From: Micromonospora sp. KC606
GTDB taxonomy: Bacteria > Actinomycetota > Actinomycetes > Mycobacteriales > Micromonosporaceae
Length of the DNA: 64,000 nt
Assembly: GCF_004348675.1 (NCBI RefSeq)
Contig: NZ_SMKN01000007.1
Coordinates: forward strand, 1 to 64,000
Reading direction: 5' to 3'
Part shown: positions 28,408-36,627 of the stretch, piece by piece
Position numbering within the stretch: position 1 is the stretch's first letter
Layout: every line of letters starts with the position of its first letter
Notes under the pieces: model-generated
What the model was told of the DNA's origin: nothing
What the model saw: only the letters and a program-made list of their open reading frames with translations
Database searches by the model: none
Translations under genes and position numbers: made by a program

Positions 28408-29694
28408 ATGAGCACCACGACCGGCGACGAGTGGCGCCGCCCCGGCCCCACCCCCGAACAGCAGCGGCTGGACGTCTACAGCGGCCTGATCCTGACGGTG
28501 CTGGCCCTGTTCAGCCTCACCCTCGCCCGCAGCACCGGAGCGTTCCTGCTCGGCCCACCGCCGTCCGGGCCGGAGCAGGTCTTCTGGACCGTCGCGGTCA
28601 CCCTGCCGCTGCTCTGGCGGCGCCGGTTCCCCACCGCGGTCATGCTCGTCGTCGCGGCCACCTTCATCGGCTCCCAGGCCCGGTCCGCTCCCGAGGTGCA
28701 GCTCTCCGGATGGGCGTTGTTCGCGGCCCTCTACACCCTCGGGGCCTGGGGCCAGAACCGGCGGACGGCGCGGCGGCTTCGGGTCGCGGTGATCGCCGTG
28801 ATGTTCGTCTGGCTCGGCATCTACTACGCGGTCAGCTACAACAGCATCCCCGAGGACGCCTTCTCCGACGCGGTCGGGCCGGTGCCCCCGCTGCTGGCCC
28901 TGATCGTCACCTCGGTCCTGGCCAACGTGCTCTACTTCGGCTTCGCCTACTTCTTCGGCGAGACCTCCTGGTTGGCCGCCCGCCGCCAGCACGAACTCCA
29001 GGAGCAGGCCGAACAGCTGCGCCGCTCGCAGGCCGAGGCCCGGGAGCGGGCGGTGGTCGGCGAGCGGGTCCGCATCGCCCGGGAGCTGCACGACGTGGTC
29101 GCCCACCACGTGTCGGTGATGGGGGTGCAGGCGTCCGCCTGCCGGCGGGTGTTCGACAAGGACCCGGCCAAGGCGCTCACGGCGCTGACCTCGATCGAGG
29201 AGACCGCCCGCACCGCGGTCGACGAGCTGCGCCGCATGCTGGGCGTGCTACGCGCCTCCGACAGCGCCCCGGTCGGGCCGGAACAGGACCGGCCGGCCGC
29301 GCTGGAACAGATCGCCGGCGTGGTCGACCGGGCGCGTGAGGCCGGGTTGCGGGCCACGTTCGGGGTGTACGGGGAGCGTCCGCCGCTGCCTGAGTCCGTC
29401 TCGCAGGCCGCGTACCGGATCGTGCAGGAGGCGGTCACCAACACGGTCAAGCACGCCACCGGCGCCACGATGATCGATGTCCGCATCCGCTACTTGACGC
29501 AGGAACTGGAGGTCGACGTGACCGACGACGGACGGGCCACCCGGCCCGCCAACGCCGACGGGCTCGGCCTGATCGGCATGCGGGAACGGGTCGGCACCCA
29601 CGGCGGTGTACTGGAGACCGGCCCGCGCGCCGGTGGCGGCTGGCGGGTACGAGCCCGGTTCCCGATCGCCGCGACGACGGAGCGTCCCGCGTGA
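28408..29694 (+). CDS. NarL/LiaS-type sensor histidine kinase
   Basis: A 428-residue kinase. The N-terminal part has about five membrane helices (residues 25-200) and only short loops, so it likely senses within the membrane. The HisKA_3 dimerisation domain contains the phospho-acceptor His in IARELHDVVAHHVSVMGVQA. The ATPase domain shows EAVTNTVKHA (N box), VTDDGRA and GLGLIGMRERV (G boxes). The ATG at 28408 lies 44 nt after the HAAS gene. The stop overlaps the response-regulator start (GTGA), so the two are coupled. Confidence 0.92.
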   Translation: MSTTTGDEWRRPGPTPEQQRLDVYSGLILTVLALFSLTLARSTGAFLLGPPPSGPEQVFWTVAVTLPLLWRRRFPTAVMLVVAATFIGSQARSAPEVQLSGWALFAALYTLGAWGQNRRTARRLRVAVIAVMFVWLGIYYAVSYNSIPEDAFSDAVGPVPPLLALIVTSVLANVLYFGFAYFFGETSWLAARRQHELQEQAEQLRRSQAEARERAVVGERVRIARELHDVVAHHVSVMGVQASACRRVFDKDPAKALTALTSIEETARTAVDELRRMLGVLRASDSAPVGPEQDRPAALEQIAGVVDRAREAGLRATFGVYGERPPLPESVSQAAYRIVQEAVTNTVKHATGATMIDVRIRYLTQELEVDVTDDGRATRPANADGLGLIGMRERVGTHGGVLETGPRAGGGWRVRARFPIAATTERPA

Positions 29695-30395
29695 GCACGC
29701 CGCACGCGGCGCCTCCGGCCGATCGGTCCGTACGGGTGCTGCTCGCCGACGACCAGCACCTCGTCCGCACCGGCTTCCGGGTCATCCTGGAGGTGGAGGA
29801 CGACATCGAGGTGGTCGGTGAGGCCGCCGACGGCGAGCGGGCCGTCGCCATGACCCGGGCGCTACGTCCCGACGTGGTGCTGATGGACGTTCAGATGCCC
29901 AGCGTCGACGGCCTGGAGGCGACCCGGCGGATCACCACGGAGTTCCCCGCCGGCCCCGCGGTGCTGATCCTGACCACCTTCGACCGCGACGACTACCTCT
30001 TCGCCGCGCTGCGGGCCGGCGCGAGCGGGTTCCTGCTCAAGAACGGCACCCCGGAGGACCTGGTGGAGGCGATCCGGGTGCTGGCCCGCGGCGACGGCCT
30101 GCTCGCCCCGGAGCTGACCCGGCGGGTGATCGCCACCTTCGCCCGGCCCGGCGCCGCCGGTCCGACCGGGGCCGACGCCCAAAGGGCGCTGGCCGGCCTC
30201 ACCCCCCGGGAACGGGAGGTGCTGGTGCTCGTCGCTGGCGGGGCCAGCAACGCCGAGATCGCCGCCGCGCTGCACCTGGGCGAGGCCACGGTGAAGACCC
30301 ACGTCAGCCGGGTCCTGACCAAGCTGGGGCTGCGCGACCGGGTCCAGGCGGTGGTCTTCGCGTACGAACACGGGGTGGTCCGACCCGGCGGTTGA
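29691..30395 (+). CDS. LuxR/NarL-type response regulator
   Basis: A 234-residue regulator. The receiver domain (residues 14-130) holds the phospho-acceptor Asp in VVLMDVQMPSVDG, acidic DDQH near the start and the Lys in GFLLKNG. The DNA-binding domain is LTPREREVLVLVAGGASNAE (contiguous 20) followed by ATVKTHVSRVLTKLGLRDR. It pairs with the preceding kinase through a GTGA overlap. The likely target is its own cluster, including the ABC exporter that begins 82 bp downstream. Confidence 0.93.
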   Translation: MSTPHAAPPADRSVRVLLADDQHLVRTGFRVILEVEDDIEVVGEAADGERAVAMTRALRPDVVLMDVQMPSVDGLEATRRITTEFPAGPAVLILTTFDRDDYLFAALRAGASGFLLKNGTPEDLVEAIRVLARGDGLLAPELTRRVIATFARPGAAGPTGADAQRALAGLTPREREVLVLVAGGASNAEIAAALHLGEATVKTHVSRVLTKLGLRDRVQAVVFAYEHGVVRPGG

Positions 30396-30476
30396 GTGGA
30401 TCCGCCACGCGGCGGACGACGCAGATCCACCGCCGGACGGAGGGCGACCGGCGTCGGCCGATCTAGCGTGAACGCC

Positions 30477-31370
30477 GTGACCAACGTGCTCCGTCTCGAC
30501 GGCGTCGACCGCAGCTTCGGCGACCGTCGGGTACTCAGGAACGTGTCGTTCGACGTGGCGGCGGGCCGGATGACCGGCTTCGTCGGCGGCAACGGCGCCG
30601 GCAAGACCACCTCCATGCGGATCATCCTCGGGTTGCTCTCCCCCGACGCCGGCCAGGTCAGCTGGCGGAACGCGCCGCTGACCCGGCAGGCCCGCCGGCG
30701 CTTCGGATACCTGCCCGAGGAGCGTGGCCTCTATCCGAAGATGAGCGCCCGGGAGCAGGTGATCTACCTGGGCCGGCTGCACGGGATGGACGCATCGGCG
30801 GCCCGGCGCGCCACCGACGCCCTGCTGGACCGGCTCGGCCTGGCCGAACGCGGCGACGACCTGCTGGAGACCCTGTCCCTGGGCAACCAGCAGCGCGCCC
30901 AGGTCGCCGCGGCGCTGGTGCACGACCCGGAGGTGCTCATCCTCGACGAGCCGTTCTCCGGGCTCGACCCGCTGGCCGTGGACACGGTCGTCGCGGTGCT
31001 GCGGGAGCGGGCCGCCGCCGGCGTGCCGGTGCTCTTCTCCAGTCACCAGCTCGACGTCGTCGAGCGGCTCTGCGACGACCTGGTGATCATCGCCGACGGC
31101 ACGATCCGCGCGGCCGGCTCCCGGGAACAACTGCGGGCGACGTACACCGTGCCCCGGTACGAGCTGGTGGTGGCGACCGACGCCGGTTGGCTGCGGGACC
31201 AACCGGAGGTGACCCTGGTCGACCTCGACGGGGCGCGGGCCGTGTTCGACCTCGCCCCCGGCGCCGACGAACAGCCGGTGCTGCACGCGGCGCTGGCCCG
31301 CGGCCCGGTCCGCGCCTTCCGCCCGGTCACCCCCTCCCTCACCGAGATCTTCCGAGAGGTCACCCAGTGA
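30477..31370 (+). CDS. ABC transporter ATP-binding protein, NatA-like
   Basis: A 297-residue ABC ATPase. Walker A GGNGAGKTT, signature LSLGNQQRAQVA (a LSxGNQQ variant shared with the NatA/sodium and drug exporter group), Walker B VLILDEPFSGLDP and the switch His in VLFSSHQLD are present. A C-terminal extension of about 75 residues follows. The GTG at 30477 is chosen because TAGCGT (30464-30469) ends 7 nt earlier, giving a leaderless transcript separate from the kinase/regulator genes. The stop overlaps the permease start. Confidence 0.92.
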   Translation: MTNVLRLDGVDRSFGDRRVLRNVSFDVAAGRMTGFVGGNGAGKTTSMRIILGLLSPDAGQVSWRNAPLTRQARRRFGYLPEERGLYPKMSAREQVIYLGRLHGMDASAARRATDALLDRLGLAERGDDLLETLSLGNQQRAQVAAALVHDPEVLILDEPFSGLDPLAVDTVVAVLRERAAAGVPVLFSSHQLDVVERLCDDLVIIADGTIRAAGSREQLRATYTVPRYELVVATDAGWLRDQPEVTLVDLDGARAVFDLAPGADEQPVLHAALARGPVRAFRPVTPSLTEIFREVTQ

Positions 31371-32428
31371 GCACCACGCAGGCCACCGCCCTGGTCGCCG
31401 CCCGGGAGATCCGGGTCAAGCTGCGCGACCGCACCTTCCTGATCAGTACGCTCTTCTTCCTGCTCATCGCCGCCGCGGTGACGGTGCTGCCGCCGCTGCT
31501 CTCCGGCGGCCCGGCCAGCGTGGCGGCCACCGAGGCGAGCGCCGGGAAACTGCGGGCGGCCGGGCTCGACGTCCGGGTGGTGGCCGACGACCGGGCAGCC
31601 GAGCAGGCGGTCCGCGACGGCGACGTGGACGCCGCGGTCGTTGCCGGCCCCGTCGTGCTGGCCATGGACGAGGCCCCCGACGACGTGGTGTCGGCGTTGA
31701 GTACGGCACCGCCGGTGCGGCTGCTCGACCCCGACGCGCTGGACCCGTTGGTGGCCTTCCTGGTGCCGTTCGCCTTCGCCTTTCTCTTCTTCGTGACCTC
31801 GCAGACCTTCGGCGTGCAGATCGCGCAGAGCGTGATCGAGGAGAAGCAGACCCGGGTGGTGGAGATCCTGGTGGCGGCGGTGCCGGTCCGAGCGCTGCTG
31901 GCCGGCAAGCTGATCGCCGGCACCCTGCTGGCGTTGGGCCAGATCATCCTGGTCGCCCTCGCCGCGGTGGCGGGGATGCGGTTCACCGACACCGGCGGGC
32001 TGCTGGAACTGCTCGCCCCGGCGATCGGCTGGTTCCTGCCGTTCTTCCTGTTCGGGTTCGTGCTCGTCGCCGCCATGTGGGTGGCGGCCGGCGCCCTGGT
32101 CGCCCGGCTGGAGGACATCGGCGGCGTGTCGACCCCGGTGCAGTTGGCGGTGATGCTGCCGTTCTTCGCGGTGATCTTCTTCAACGACAACCCGGCGGCC
32201 ATGACCGCGCTGTCGTACCTGCCGTTCTCCGCCCCGACGGCGATGCCGCTGCGCCTGTTCACCGGCGACGCGGCCGGCTGGGAACCGCTGGTGTCACTGG
32301 CCGTGCTGCTGGTGACGGCCGGGGCGGTGCTGGCCGCCGGGGCACGGGTCTACGAGGGTTCGCTGCTGCGGACCAACGGCCGCACCTCATTGCGGACCGC
32401 CTGGCGTTCCCGGGAGACCGTCGCCTGA
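31367..32428 (+). CDS. ABC-2 type permease, NatB-like
   Basis: A 353-residue membrane subunit. One helix (about 25-45) is followed by an extracytoplasmic domain of roughly 115 residues, then five more helices, the layout of NatB-type ABC-2 exporters. SVIEEKQTRVVEILVAAVPV is the conserved cytoplasmic coupling helix of that group. Start GTG 31367 overlaps the ATPase stop. With its ATPase it would expel a cation, peptide or drug; the substrate is unknown. The stem at 32473-32503 closes the unit. Confidence 0.9.
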   Translation: MSTTQATALVAAREIRVKLRDRTFLISTLFFLLIAAAVTVLPPLLSGGPASVAATEASAGKLRAAGLDVRVVADDRAAEQAVRDGDVDAAVVAGPVVLAMDEAPDDVVSALSTAPPVRLLDPDALDPLVAFLVPFAFAFLFFVTSQTFGVQIAQSVIEEKQTRVVEILVAAVPVRALLAGKLIAGTLLALGQIILVALAAVAGMRFTDTGGLLELLAPAIGWFLPFFLFGFVLVAAMWVAAGALVARLEDIGGVSTPVQLAVMLPFFAVIFFNDNPAAMTALSYLPFSAPTAMPLRLFTGDAAGWEPLVSLAVLLVTAGAVLAAGARVYEGSLLRTNGRTSLRTAWRSRETVA

Positions 32429-32472
32429 GCCGAGCCGGCCGGGCCGCCAAAATCCACTCCATGTCACCGACC

Positions 32473-32503
32473 TGGCGGTGTCCCGATCACGCGGACACCG
32501 CCA
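32473..32503. terminator. Stem between convergent ABC permease and DUF402 genes
   Basis: TGGCGGTGTCC (32473-32483) and GGACACCGCCA (32493-32503) are exact 11-bp complements with a 9-nt loop, 44 nt after the permease stop and 37 nt after the DUF402 stop on the other strand. No T run. Confidence 0.65.
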
Positions 32504-32540
32504 TGTCGGCGATCCGGAGGCGATCCACCCTGGCGGGATG

Positions 32541-33197
32541 TCAGGCGGGGACGGTGTCCCAGCCGGCGGGGAGCCTCGGCACCGGCCAGGCCGGGTCGGG
32601 CTTCCAGAAGGCCCAGTTCTCGTCCCACCAGCGCTCCCCCGCGTCCAGCAGGGCGGCGATCCGGTCGCCCTCCGCCCGGATGGCGTCGGCCATCCCCGGA
32701 TAACGCCCCTCCGCCAGGCGCTGGGCGAACATCTCGACGTCCTTCCAGACATACCGGTCCGCGCCCGCGGGCCACCACAGGTCCAGCTCGTGGTCGAGGG
32801 TGTCCACCCCGATCGGGGTACGCCGCCACGGGTCCTGGAGGTTGAAGTACCAGCCGGCGAAGGCGCGGTCGGGACCGGTCCAGAACACGTCCACCGAGTG
32901 CGCCTCGCCGGGGCGCTGGAGCATCAGCTTGCCGTGACCGGACCACGCGGTGTGCCCGGCGACCTGCCAGGGATGCCGGCCGCAGGGAAAAGAGCCGTGC
33001 TCCGGGAAGCCGAACTCGGCCCCCGGCGGCAGGTAGAGGGCGAGCAGGTCGGCGGAGTCCTCGACGCAGATCGTCGGGCAGCCGAACCAGACCTCGCCGC
33101 GCAGCACCTCACGCCGGACGACCACGTCGCCGGGCGCGAACCGGTGCCCGGCGACCGCCTGACCAGCGCCGTTTCCCGCGCCACCGCTCAACTGCAT
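32541..33197 (-). CDS. DUF402-domain protein
   Basis: A 218-residue protein with the DUF402 fold in its middle (about 55-175: WYFNLQDPWRRTPIGVDTLD then HELDLWW, the conserved DUF402 aromatic/acidic core). Members are associated with nucleoside diphosphatase activity in a few studied cases. The ATG at 33197 is supported by TAGGCT (complement of 33204-33209) 6 nt upstream. It is the neighbour downstream of the serine hydrolase on the same strand but has its own promoter. No partner reveals the substrate. Confidence 0.85.
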   Translation of the reverse strand: MQLSGGAGNGAGQAVAGHRFAPGDVVVRREVLRGEVWFGCPTICVEDSADLLALYLPPGAEFGFPEHGSFPCGRHPWQVAGHTAWSGHGKLMLQRPGEAHSVDVFWTGPDRAFAGWYFNLQDPWRRTPIGVDTLDHELDLWWPAGADRYVWKDVEMFAQRLAEGRYPGMADAIRAEGDRIAALLDAGERWWDENWAFWKPDPAWPVPRLPAGWDTVPA

Positions 33198-33210
33198 CAG
33201 CCCAGCCTAA

Positions 33211-34653
33211 TTAGGAGAGGCCCAGGGACCTAGCCGTATGCGGTGCCGGGCGGGAGCGCGTGGGCGCACGGTGGGTAAATCTGTGGTGAGTGCCGGCCGG
33301 AAGCAGCCACAGAAGGCTCGCGAGCACCCAGAGGACGAGTCCGGCGATCAACGCCCATGCCCCGTCCGGAAGCCAGATCCGCAAGGCGCGGAGGTCGTAG
33401 CCGAAGAAGCCGGGCAACAGCCAGAGCACGGCGCCGACAAGAAGGCACGCTGCGGTGGCCGCGAACCGACGCCTGCGTCCTGCCGGTCGCCACAGCGACA
33501 GCACAGCGAGCGCGAGGCCGCATGCCGCGACTGCGGTGAGGATCCACGACAGTGCGCTCAGCACGGCATCGCTGGCCGCTGGTTCTCGGTCTTCGCCTTC
33601 GAGGATGCGCCAGATGTCCCCAGCACCCGCGACGAGGGACGGTCCTCGCGCTTCGCTGTAGGCGTTGGTGAGGATGACGATGGCCCTGCCCTGGTCGGGG
33701 ACGAGGTACACGTGGCTGAAGTAGCCCGGGTTCGCGCCGGTGTGGTGGACGATCGGCTTGCCGTGCAGCTCGGTCACCGACCAGCCGAGGCCGTAGTGGT
33801 GTTTGCTCGACTTGACCCATGATTGCTGGGTCTGCTCGCGAATGTCGGCTGGGATGGCGTCGCCGCGCAGTTGCGCGGTCGCGTACGTCCCGAGGTCGGT
33901 GAGGGTAGAGGTCACGCTTGCGTACGGCGTACCCGATTCGTCGAAGTCGGGGTCGTGGCGAACCGGCTGGCCCCACCAGAACCGATGTCCCGGGGGTAGG
34001 TCCTCGGCGGCTTGCTCGTCCGCCGCCGAGTCGTGCATGCCGAGCGGCTCCAGCAGGTCCGACTTGAGTACGTCGCCGTACGGTCGTCCGGTGATCGACT
34101 CGACGATCGCGCCGAGTACAAGGTAATCGGCGGAGGTGTAGGCGTACTCGTCCACGGTTCCGGAATGCTCGAGCGACTCCACGGCTCGCCGGATGGCTCC
34201 CGGCTCGTTGTCGTAGCGGTCGGCGGCGGCGATGCCGTCGGCGATGGTGAACCCAGCGGTGTGGGTGAGCAGCTGTCTGATCGTCGGGTCTCCGTCGGGC
34301 AGGAAGTCGATGTGGTCGCTGACGTGCTCGTCGAGTGCCAGCTTCCCCTGGCGTTCGAGCTGCATCACGATCGTCGCGGTCATCGACTTGGCGATCGATC
34401 CGATCAGGAACGAGGTGTCTTCCGTGATCGGATCGCCGTTTCCATCCACTCCCCGCAGGTGCTTGTGCTCGACACCGTCGGGTCCGATCACGGCTGCGGC
34501 GAGACCGGGTAGGTCGTTCTGCTCGGCGTACGCGTTCAGATACTCGTCGACCTGCGTGAACCGACCGGGCTCCGGTCCCGCAACCGCCGGGGCCGGTGCG
34601 CCCACCAGGCCGATCGACGCAGCCGTCACGCCGGCCACTAGCTTCAGCTTCAC
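33211..34653 (-). CDS. Beta-lactamase-related serine hydrolase with C-terminal membrane domain
   Basis: A 480-residue exported class C beta-lactamase/DD-peptidase-like enzyme. A signal peptide (about 1-25) precedes the hydrolase domain, with SIAK (SxxK nucleophile), YTSAD (YxS/N box) and HTGANPG (KTG-like box). Four hydrophobic helices fill the last 110 residues (ILTAVAACGLALAVLSL and others), so the enzyme is tethered outside the cell. Members act on peptides, esters or cell-wall stems; no substrate can be given. The GTG at 34653 follows AGGGGACGTGA. Its codon use is less G/C-biased than its surroundings. It is divergent from a TetR gene over a long palindrome, so TetR control is likely. Confidence 0.86.
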   Translation of the reverse strand: MKLKLVAGVTAASIGLVGAPAPAVAGPEPGRFTQVDEYLNAYAEQNDLPGLAAAVIGPDGVEHKHLRGVDGNGDPITEDTSFLIGSIAKSMTATIVMQLERQGKLALDEHVSDHIDFLPDGDPTIRQLLTHTAGFTIADGIAAADRYDNEPGAIRRAVESLEHSGTVDEYAYTSADYLVLGAIVESITGRPYGDVLKSDLLEPLGMHDSAADEQAAEDLPPGHRFWWGQPVRHDPDFDESGTPYASVTSTLTDLGTYATAQLRGDAIPADIREQTQQSWVKSSKHHYGLGWSVTELHGKPIVHHTGANPGYFSHVYLVPDQGRAIVILTNAYSEARGPSLVAGAGDIWRILEGEDREPAASDAVLSALSWILTAVAACGLALAVLSLWRPAGRRRRFAATAACLLVGAVLWLLPGFFGYDLRALRIWLPDGAWALIAGLVLWVLASLLWLLPAGTHHRFTHRAPTRSRPAPHTARSLGLS

Positions 34654-34671
34654 TCACGTCCCCTAAAACCA

Positions 34672-34707
34672 TATGACCATACTGTTATCGAAAACAGTAT
34701 GATCATA
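34672..34707. promoter_or_regulatory. 36-bp A/T-rich palindrome between serine hydrolase and TetR
   Basis: Inner arms CATACTGTT (34678-34686) and AACAGTATG (34693-34701) are exact. Outer arms TATGA (34672-34676) and TCATA (34703-34707) are exact, with one mismatched pair between. The centre is 6 nt. It lies 19 bp from the hydrolase start and 37 bp from the TetR start, a probable shared operator. Confidence 0.75.
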
Positions 34708-34743
34708 CTTTTACTGGCGAGGCAAACGGATAGGCTCAAGGTC

Positions 34744-35379
34744 ATGGCCAGGACTGCCGACCACGACGCTCGACGCGCTCAGATCGTCGCGGGCGTCAAG
34801 GCGCTCGCCCTCGAGGTAGGGCTCGGGCATGTGACGATCGCCGGAGTCGCTCGGTCGGCCGGCATCTCGGTCGGTCTCGTACAGCACTACTACTCCTCGA
34901 AGGAGGAACTGCTGCTCGACGCGTTCCGCTCCGTGCGTCAGGACATACTCGACCGGATCGACGCCTCGATCGTCCGCGCCGAACGGCGACACGAGCGCAT
35001 CGAGCTGATGCTGCGTGACGCGCTCGAGCAGTTCCTTCCCCTGAGCCGGCAACGTACGGACGAGACGAACCTCATGCACGCGTTCGCCGGCCTCGCGTTG
35101 GAGAACCGTTCCCTGCACCCCGGACTCCGAGACGCGCACTCAGCGCACCAGACCCGGGTCGAGACCGCACTGGAGAACGGCAAGGTATGCGGCGAGGTCG
35201 AGGCGGTGACCGACTCCCGCGCAGAGGCCTACGCGTTGCTCGCCCTCACCGACGGCCTCGCCGTCCGACTCCTCACGGCCCCCGGCCGAGCGCAACGCAC
35301 CTGGGCACGCCAAGCCCTCAGCCGCGAAATATCCCGCCTGTTCCCGGGTGAGTGCCGACACCACGTCGACAAAGCATGA
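34744..35379 (+). CDS. TetR-family regulator of the adjacent serine hydrolase
   Basis: A 211-residue TetR-type protein. The helix-turn-helix is VTIAGVARSAGISVGLVQHY followed by YSSKEELL, like the BetI/YcdC branch. The C-terminal ligand domain ends close to residue 205. The ATG at 34744 is chosen because TAGGCT (34731-34736) ends 7 nt before it. It is divergent from the hydrolase gene. Its stop lies only 19 bp from the end of the truncated PIN gene, suggesting that the hydrolase/TetR pair arrived by insertion into that gene. Confidence 0.87.
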   Translation: MARTADHDARRAQIVAGVKALALEVGLGHVTIAGVARSAGISVGLVQHYYSSKEELLLDAFRSVRQDILDRIDASIVRAERRHERIELMLRDALEQFLPLSRQRTDETNLMHAFAGLALENRSLHPGLRDAHSAHQTRVETALENGKVCGEVEAVTDSRAEAYALLALTDGLAVRLLTAPGRAQRTWARQALSREISRLFPGECRHHVDKA

Positions 35380-35398
35380 CCTCATCAGCTCGGTATGT

Positions 35399-35707
35399 TC
35401 ATGTCGCTCGCAGCCAGGCCCGGTGTCGGGGGTGCGGAAAGCCCCGATGGGCACTGTGATTGGCCGGTTCCTGCCGTACGGCCCGCACGACCTGCCAGGC
35501 GTCGTCCGGCACGGGCACCCAGGGATACAGGTCGCGCAGCCCTTGCTCGACCCGGTCGTACGCCTTGACATCCGCGATGGCCAGGGTCTCGACGAGCACC
35601 GGGTCACAGATGGCGATCAGACCACGGGCGGCCAGGTCAGACCAGTGCGGGTCGACCTGACGACGAACCATGCGGACCAGGGCACTGGTGTCGATCAGGT
35701 ACTGCAC
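35399..35707 (-). pseudogene. Truncated PIN-domain (VapC-like) nuclease
   Basis: The first about 80 codons read as a PIN domain: MQYLIDTSALVRMVRR with the first catalytic Asp, and CDPVLVETLA with the conserved Glu. After ANHSAHRG the sequence stops resembling the family, and the expected helix with the third and fourth acidic residues is absent; the frame ends in an unrelated Arg/His/Pro-rich tail. The remaining 102 residues are shorter than the usual 125-135. Its GTG overlaps the end of the broken GntR gene, so the two formed an operon. Loss of half the active site predicts no nuclease activity. Confidence 0.7.
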
Positions 35708-36187
35708 CGGTCAAGTTCGTCGAGCTGCTCGAAGTGGAACACGAACCGGCGTTCCAGCAACATCGTCCCGGCTGGCACGCCGAACATCTGAGCCAGTGCC
35801 TTGGTCGCGGGTGCCTCGCGGAACTCCTTGTCCAGGTGTTGTAGGCAGACCATGCCACCTGCTGATCGGCGGTGAACGAGGTGGTCAGCTCACCGGTGCG
35901 CACCTGCTCAAGCTCGGCACGGTAACGATCAGACCCGAGGCGACGCACAGGCATCACGGGGCGGGCATACGTGCCCCTGCCCTTCTCGGTGATCACCAGA
36001 CCCTCCGCGCGCAGCAGAGCAAGCGCTTCCCGGGCGCACGCGCGACCGAGAACTCAGCCATGAGGGTCGACTCGCTGGGCAGTAGAGAGCCAGCAGGTAT
36101 CGCGCCGGCCATGATGCGGCGGCGCAGTTCGTCGGCCACAATTCGGTACCGGCATGGCTCTCCGTGCGGGGTAGGCACGTCCGTCAC
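35695..36187 (-). pseudogene. GntR-family regulator broken by two frameshifts
   Basis: Read in three successive frames, the strand gives one GntR-type protein. Part 1 from about 36187: CRYRIVADELRRRIMAGAIP ... LPSESTLMAEFSVAR. Part 2 after about 36030: REALALLRAEGLVITEKGRG. Part 3 after about 35855: LQHLDKEFREAPATKALAQM and LLERRFVFHFEQLDELDR, then a stop at 35695. The first break fits a 4-nt loss compared with the usual R-A-T-x-R-E-A pattern; the second is a single-base shift. The end overlaps the PIN gene start by 13 nt. Where intact, such a GntR-type DNA-binding protein plus PIN pair looks like a toxin-antitoxin module; here it is dead. Confidence 0.7.
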
Positions 36188-36344
36188 CGTACTCCCGATC
36201 CGCACCCGCAACAGATCCCGCGCTGCCTGCAACCCCGCCGTCAACGCCCTACGCCCGACCGGATGGCCACGCCATCACCGAAGCCATCCGCCGGGCCAGC
36301 CGCACCATGACCCAGACCCTTCACCATCCTCGGACGTGGCACGA

Positions 36345-36377
36345 GAAAGGGAGAGCCCTCCAAGGGCTCTCCCTTTC
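36345..36377. terminator. Strong hairpin terminator of the XRE/DUF397 operon
   Basis: GAAAGGGAGAGCCCT (36345-36359) and AGGGCTCTCCCTTTC (36363-36377) are exact 15-bp complements with a 3-nt loop. It lies 53 nt after the DUF397 stop on the minus strand. Confidence 0.88.
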
Positions 36378-36429
36378 GCTATCCGCAACGGCCCTCGATA
36401 TAGGCTCCGTCGCTGGACAGTTCAGGTTC

Positions 36430-36627
36430 TCAGCTCAGGGCATCCGCCCGTACGCTCTCGATGAAGGTCTGCCAGGTCTGCGGAGCGAACACCAGGGCCG
36501 GCCCCTTAACGTCCTTGCTGTCACGGATGCCGACCACGCCAGGCAGATTGTCCGCCACCTCGACACAATTGCCCTGGCCTCCACTGCGGGTGCTCTTGCG
36601 CCAACGGGCGTTAGTCAGGTCATGCAT
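36430..36627 (-). CDS. DUF397-domain protein
   Basis: A 65-residue small protein with the DUF397 signature: WRKSTRSGGQGNCVEVADN followed by VGIRDSKD and FAPQTWQTFIESVR. These proteins are widespread in actinomycetes, almost always next to an XRE/DUF5753 regulator like the one here, and are thought to be antagonists or partners of it in development or antibiotic control. The start overlaps the regulator stop by 8 nt, so they are co-translated. A strong terminator follows. Confidence 0.93.
   Translation of the reverse strand: MHDLTNARWRKSTRSGGQGNCVEVADNLPGVVGIRDSKDVKGPALVFAPQTWQTFIESVRADALS

Noticed and set aside
33211-34672. True beta-lactamase
   Set aside because: The SxxK and YxS boxes are shared by many esterases and peptidases; the membrane-tethered C-terminal domain is not typical of resistance enzymes, so only serine hydrolase is claimed.
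35399-35707. Functional VapC toxin
   Set aside because: The last acidic residues of the PIN active site are missing and its partner gene is frameshifted.
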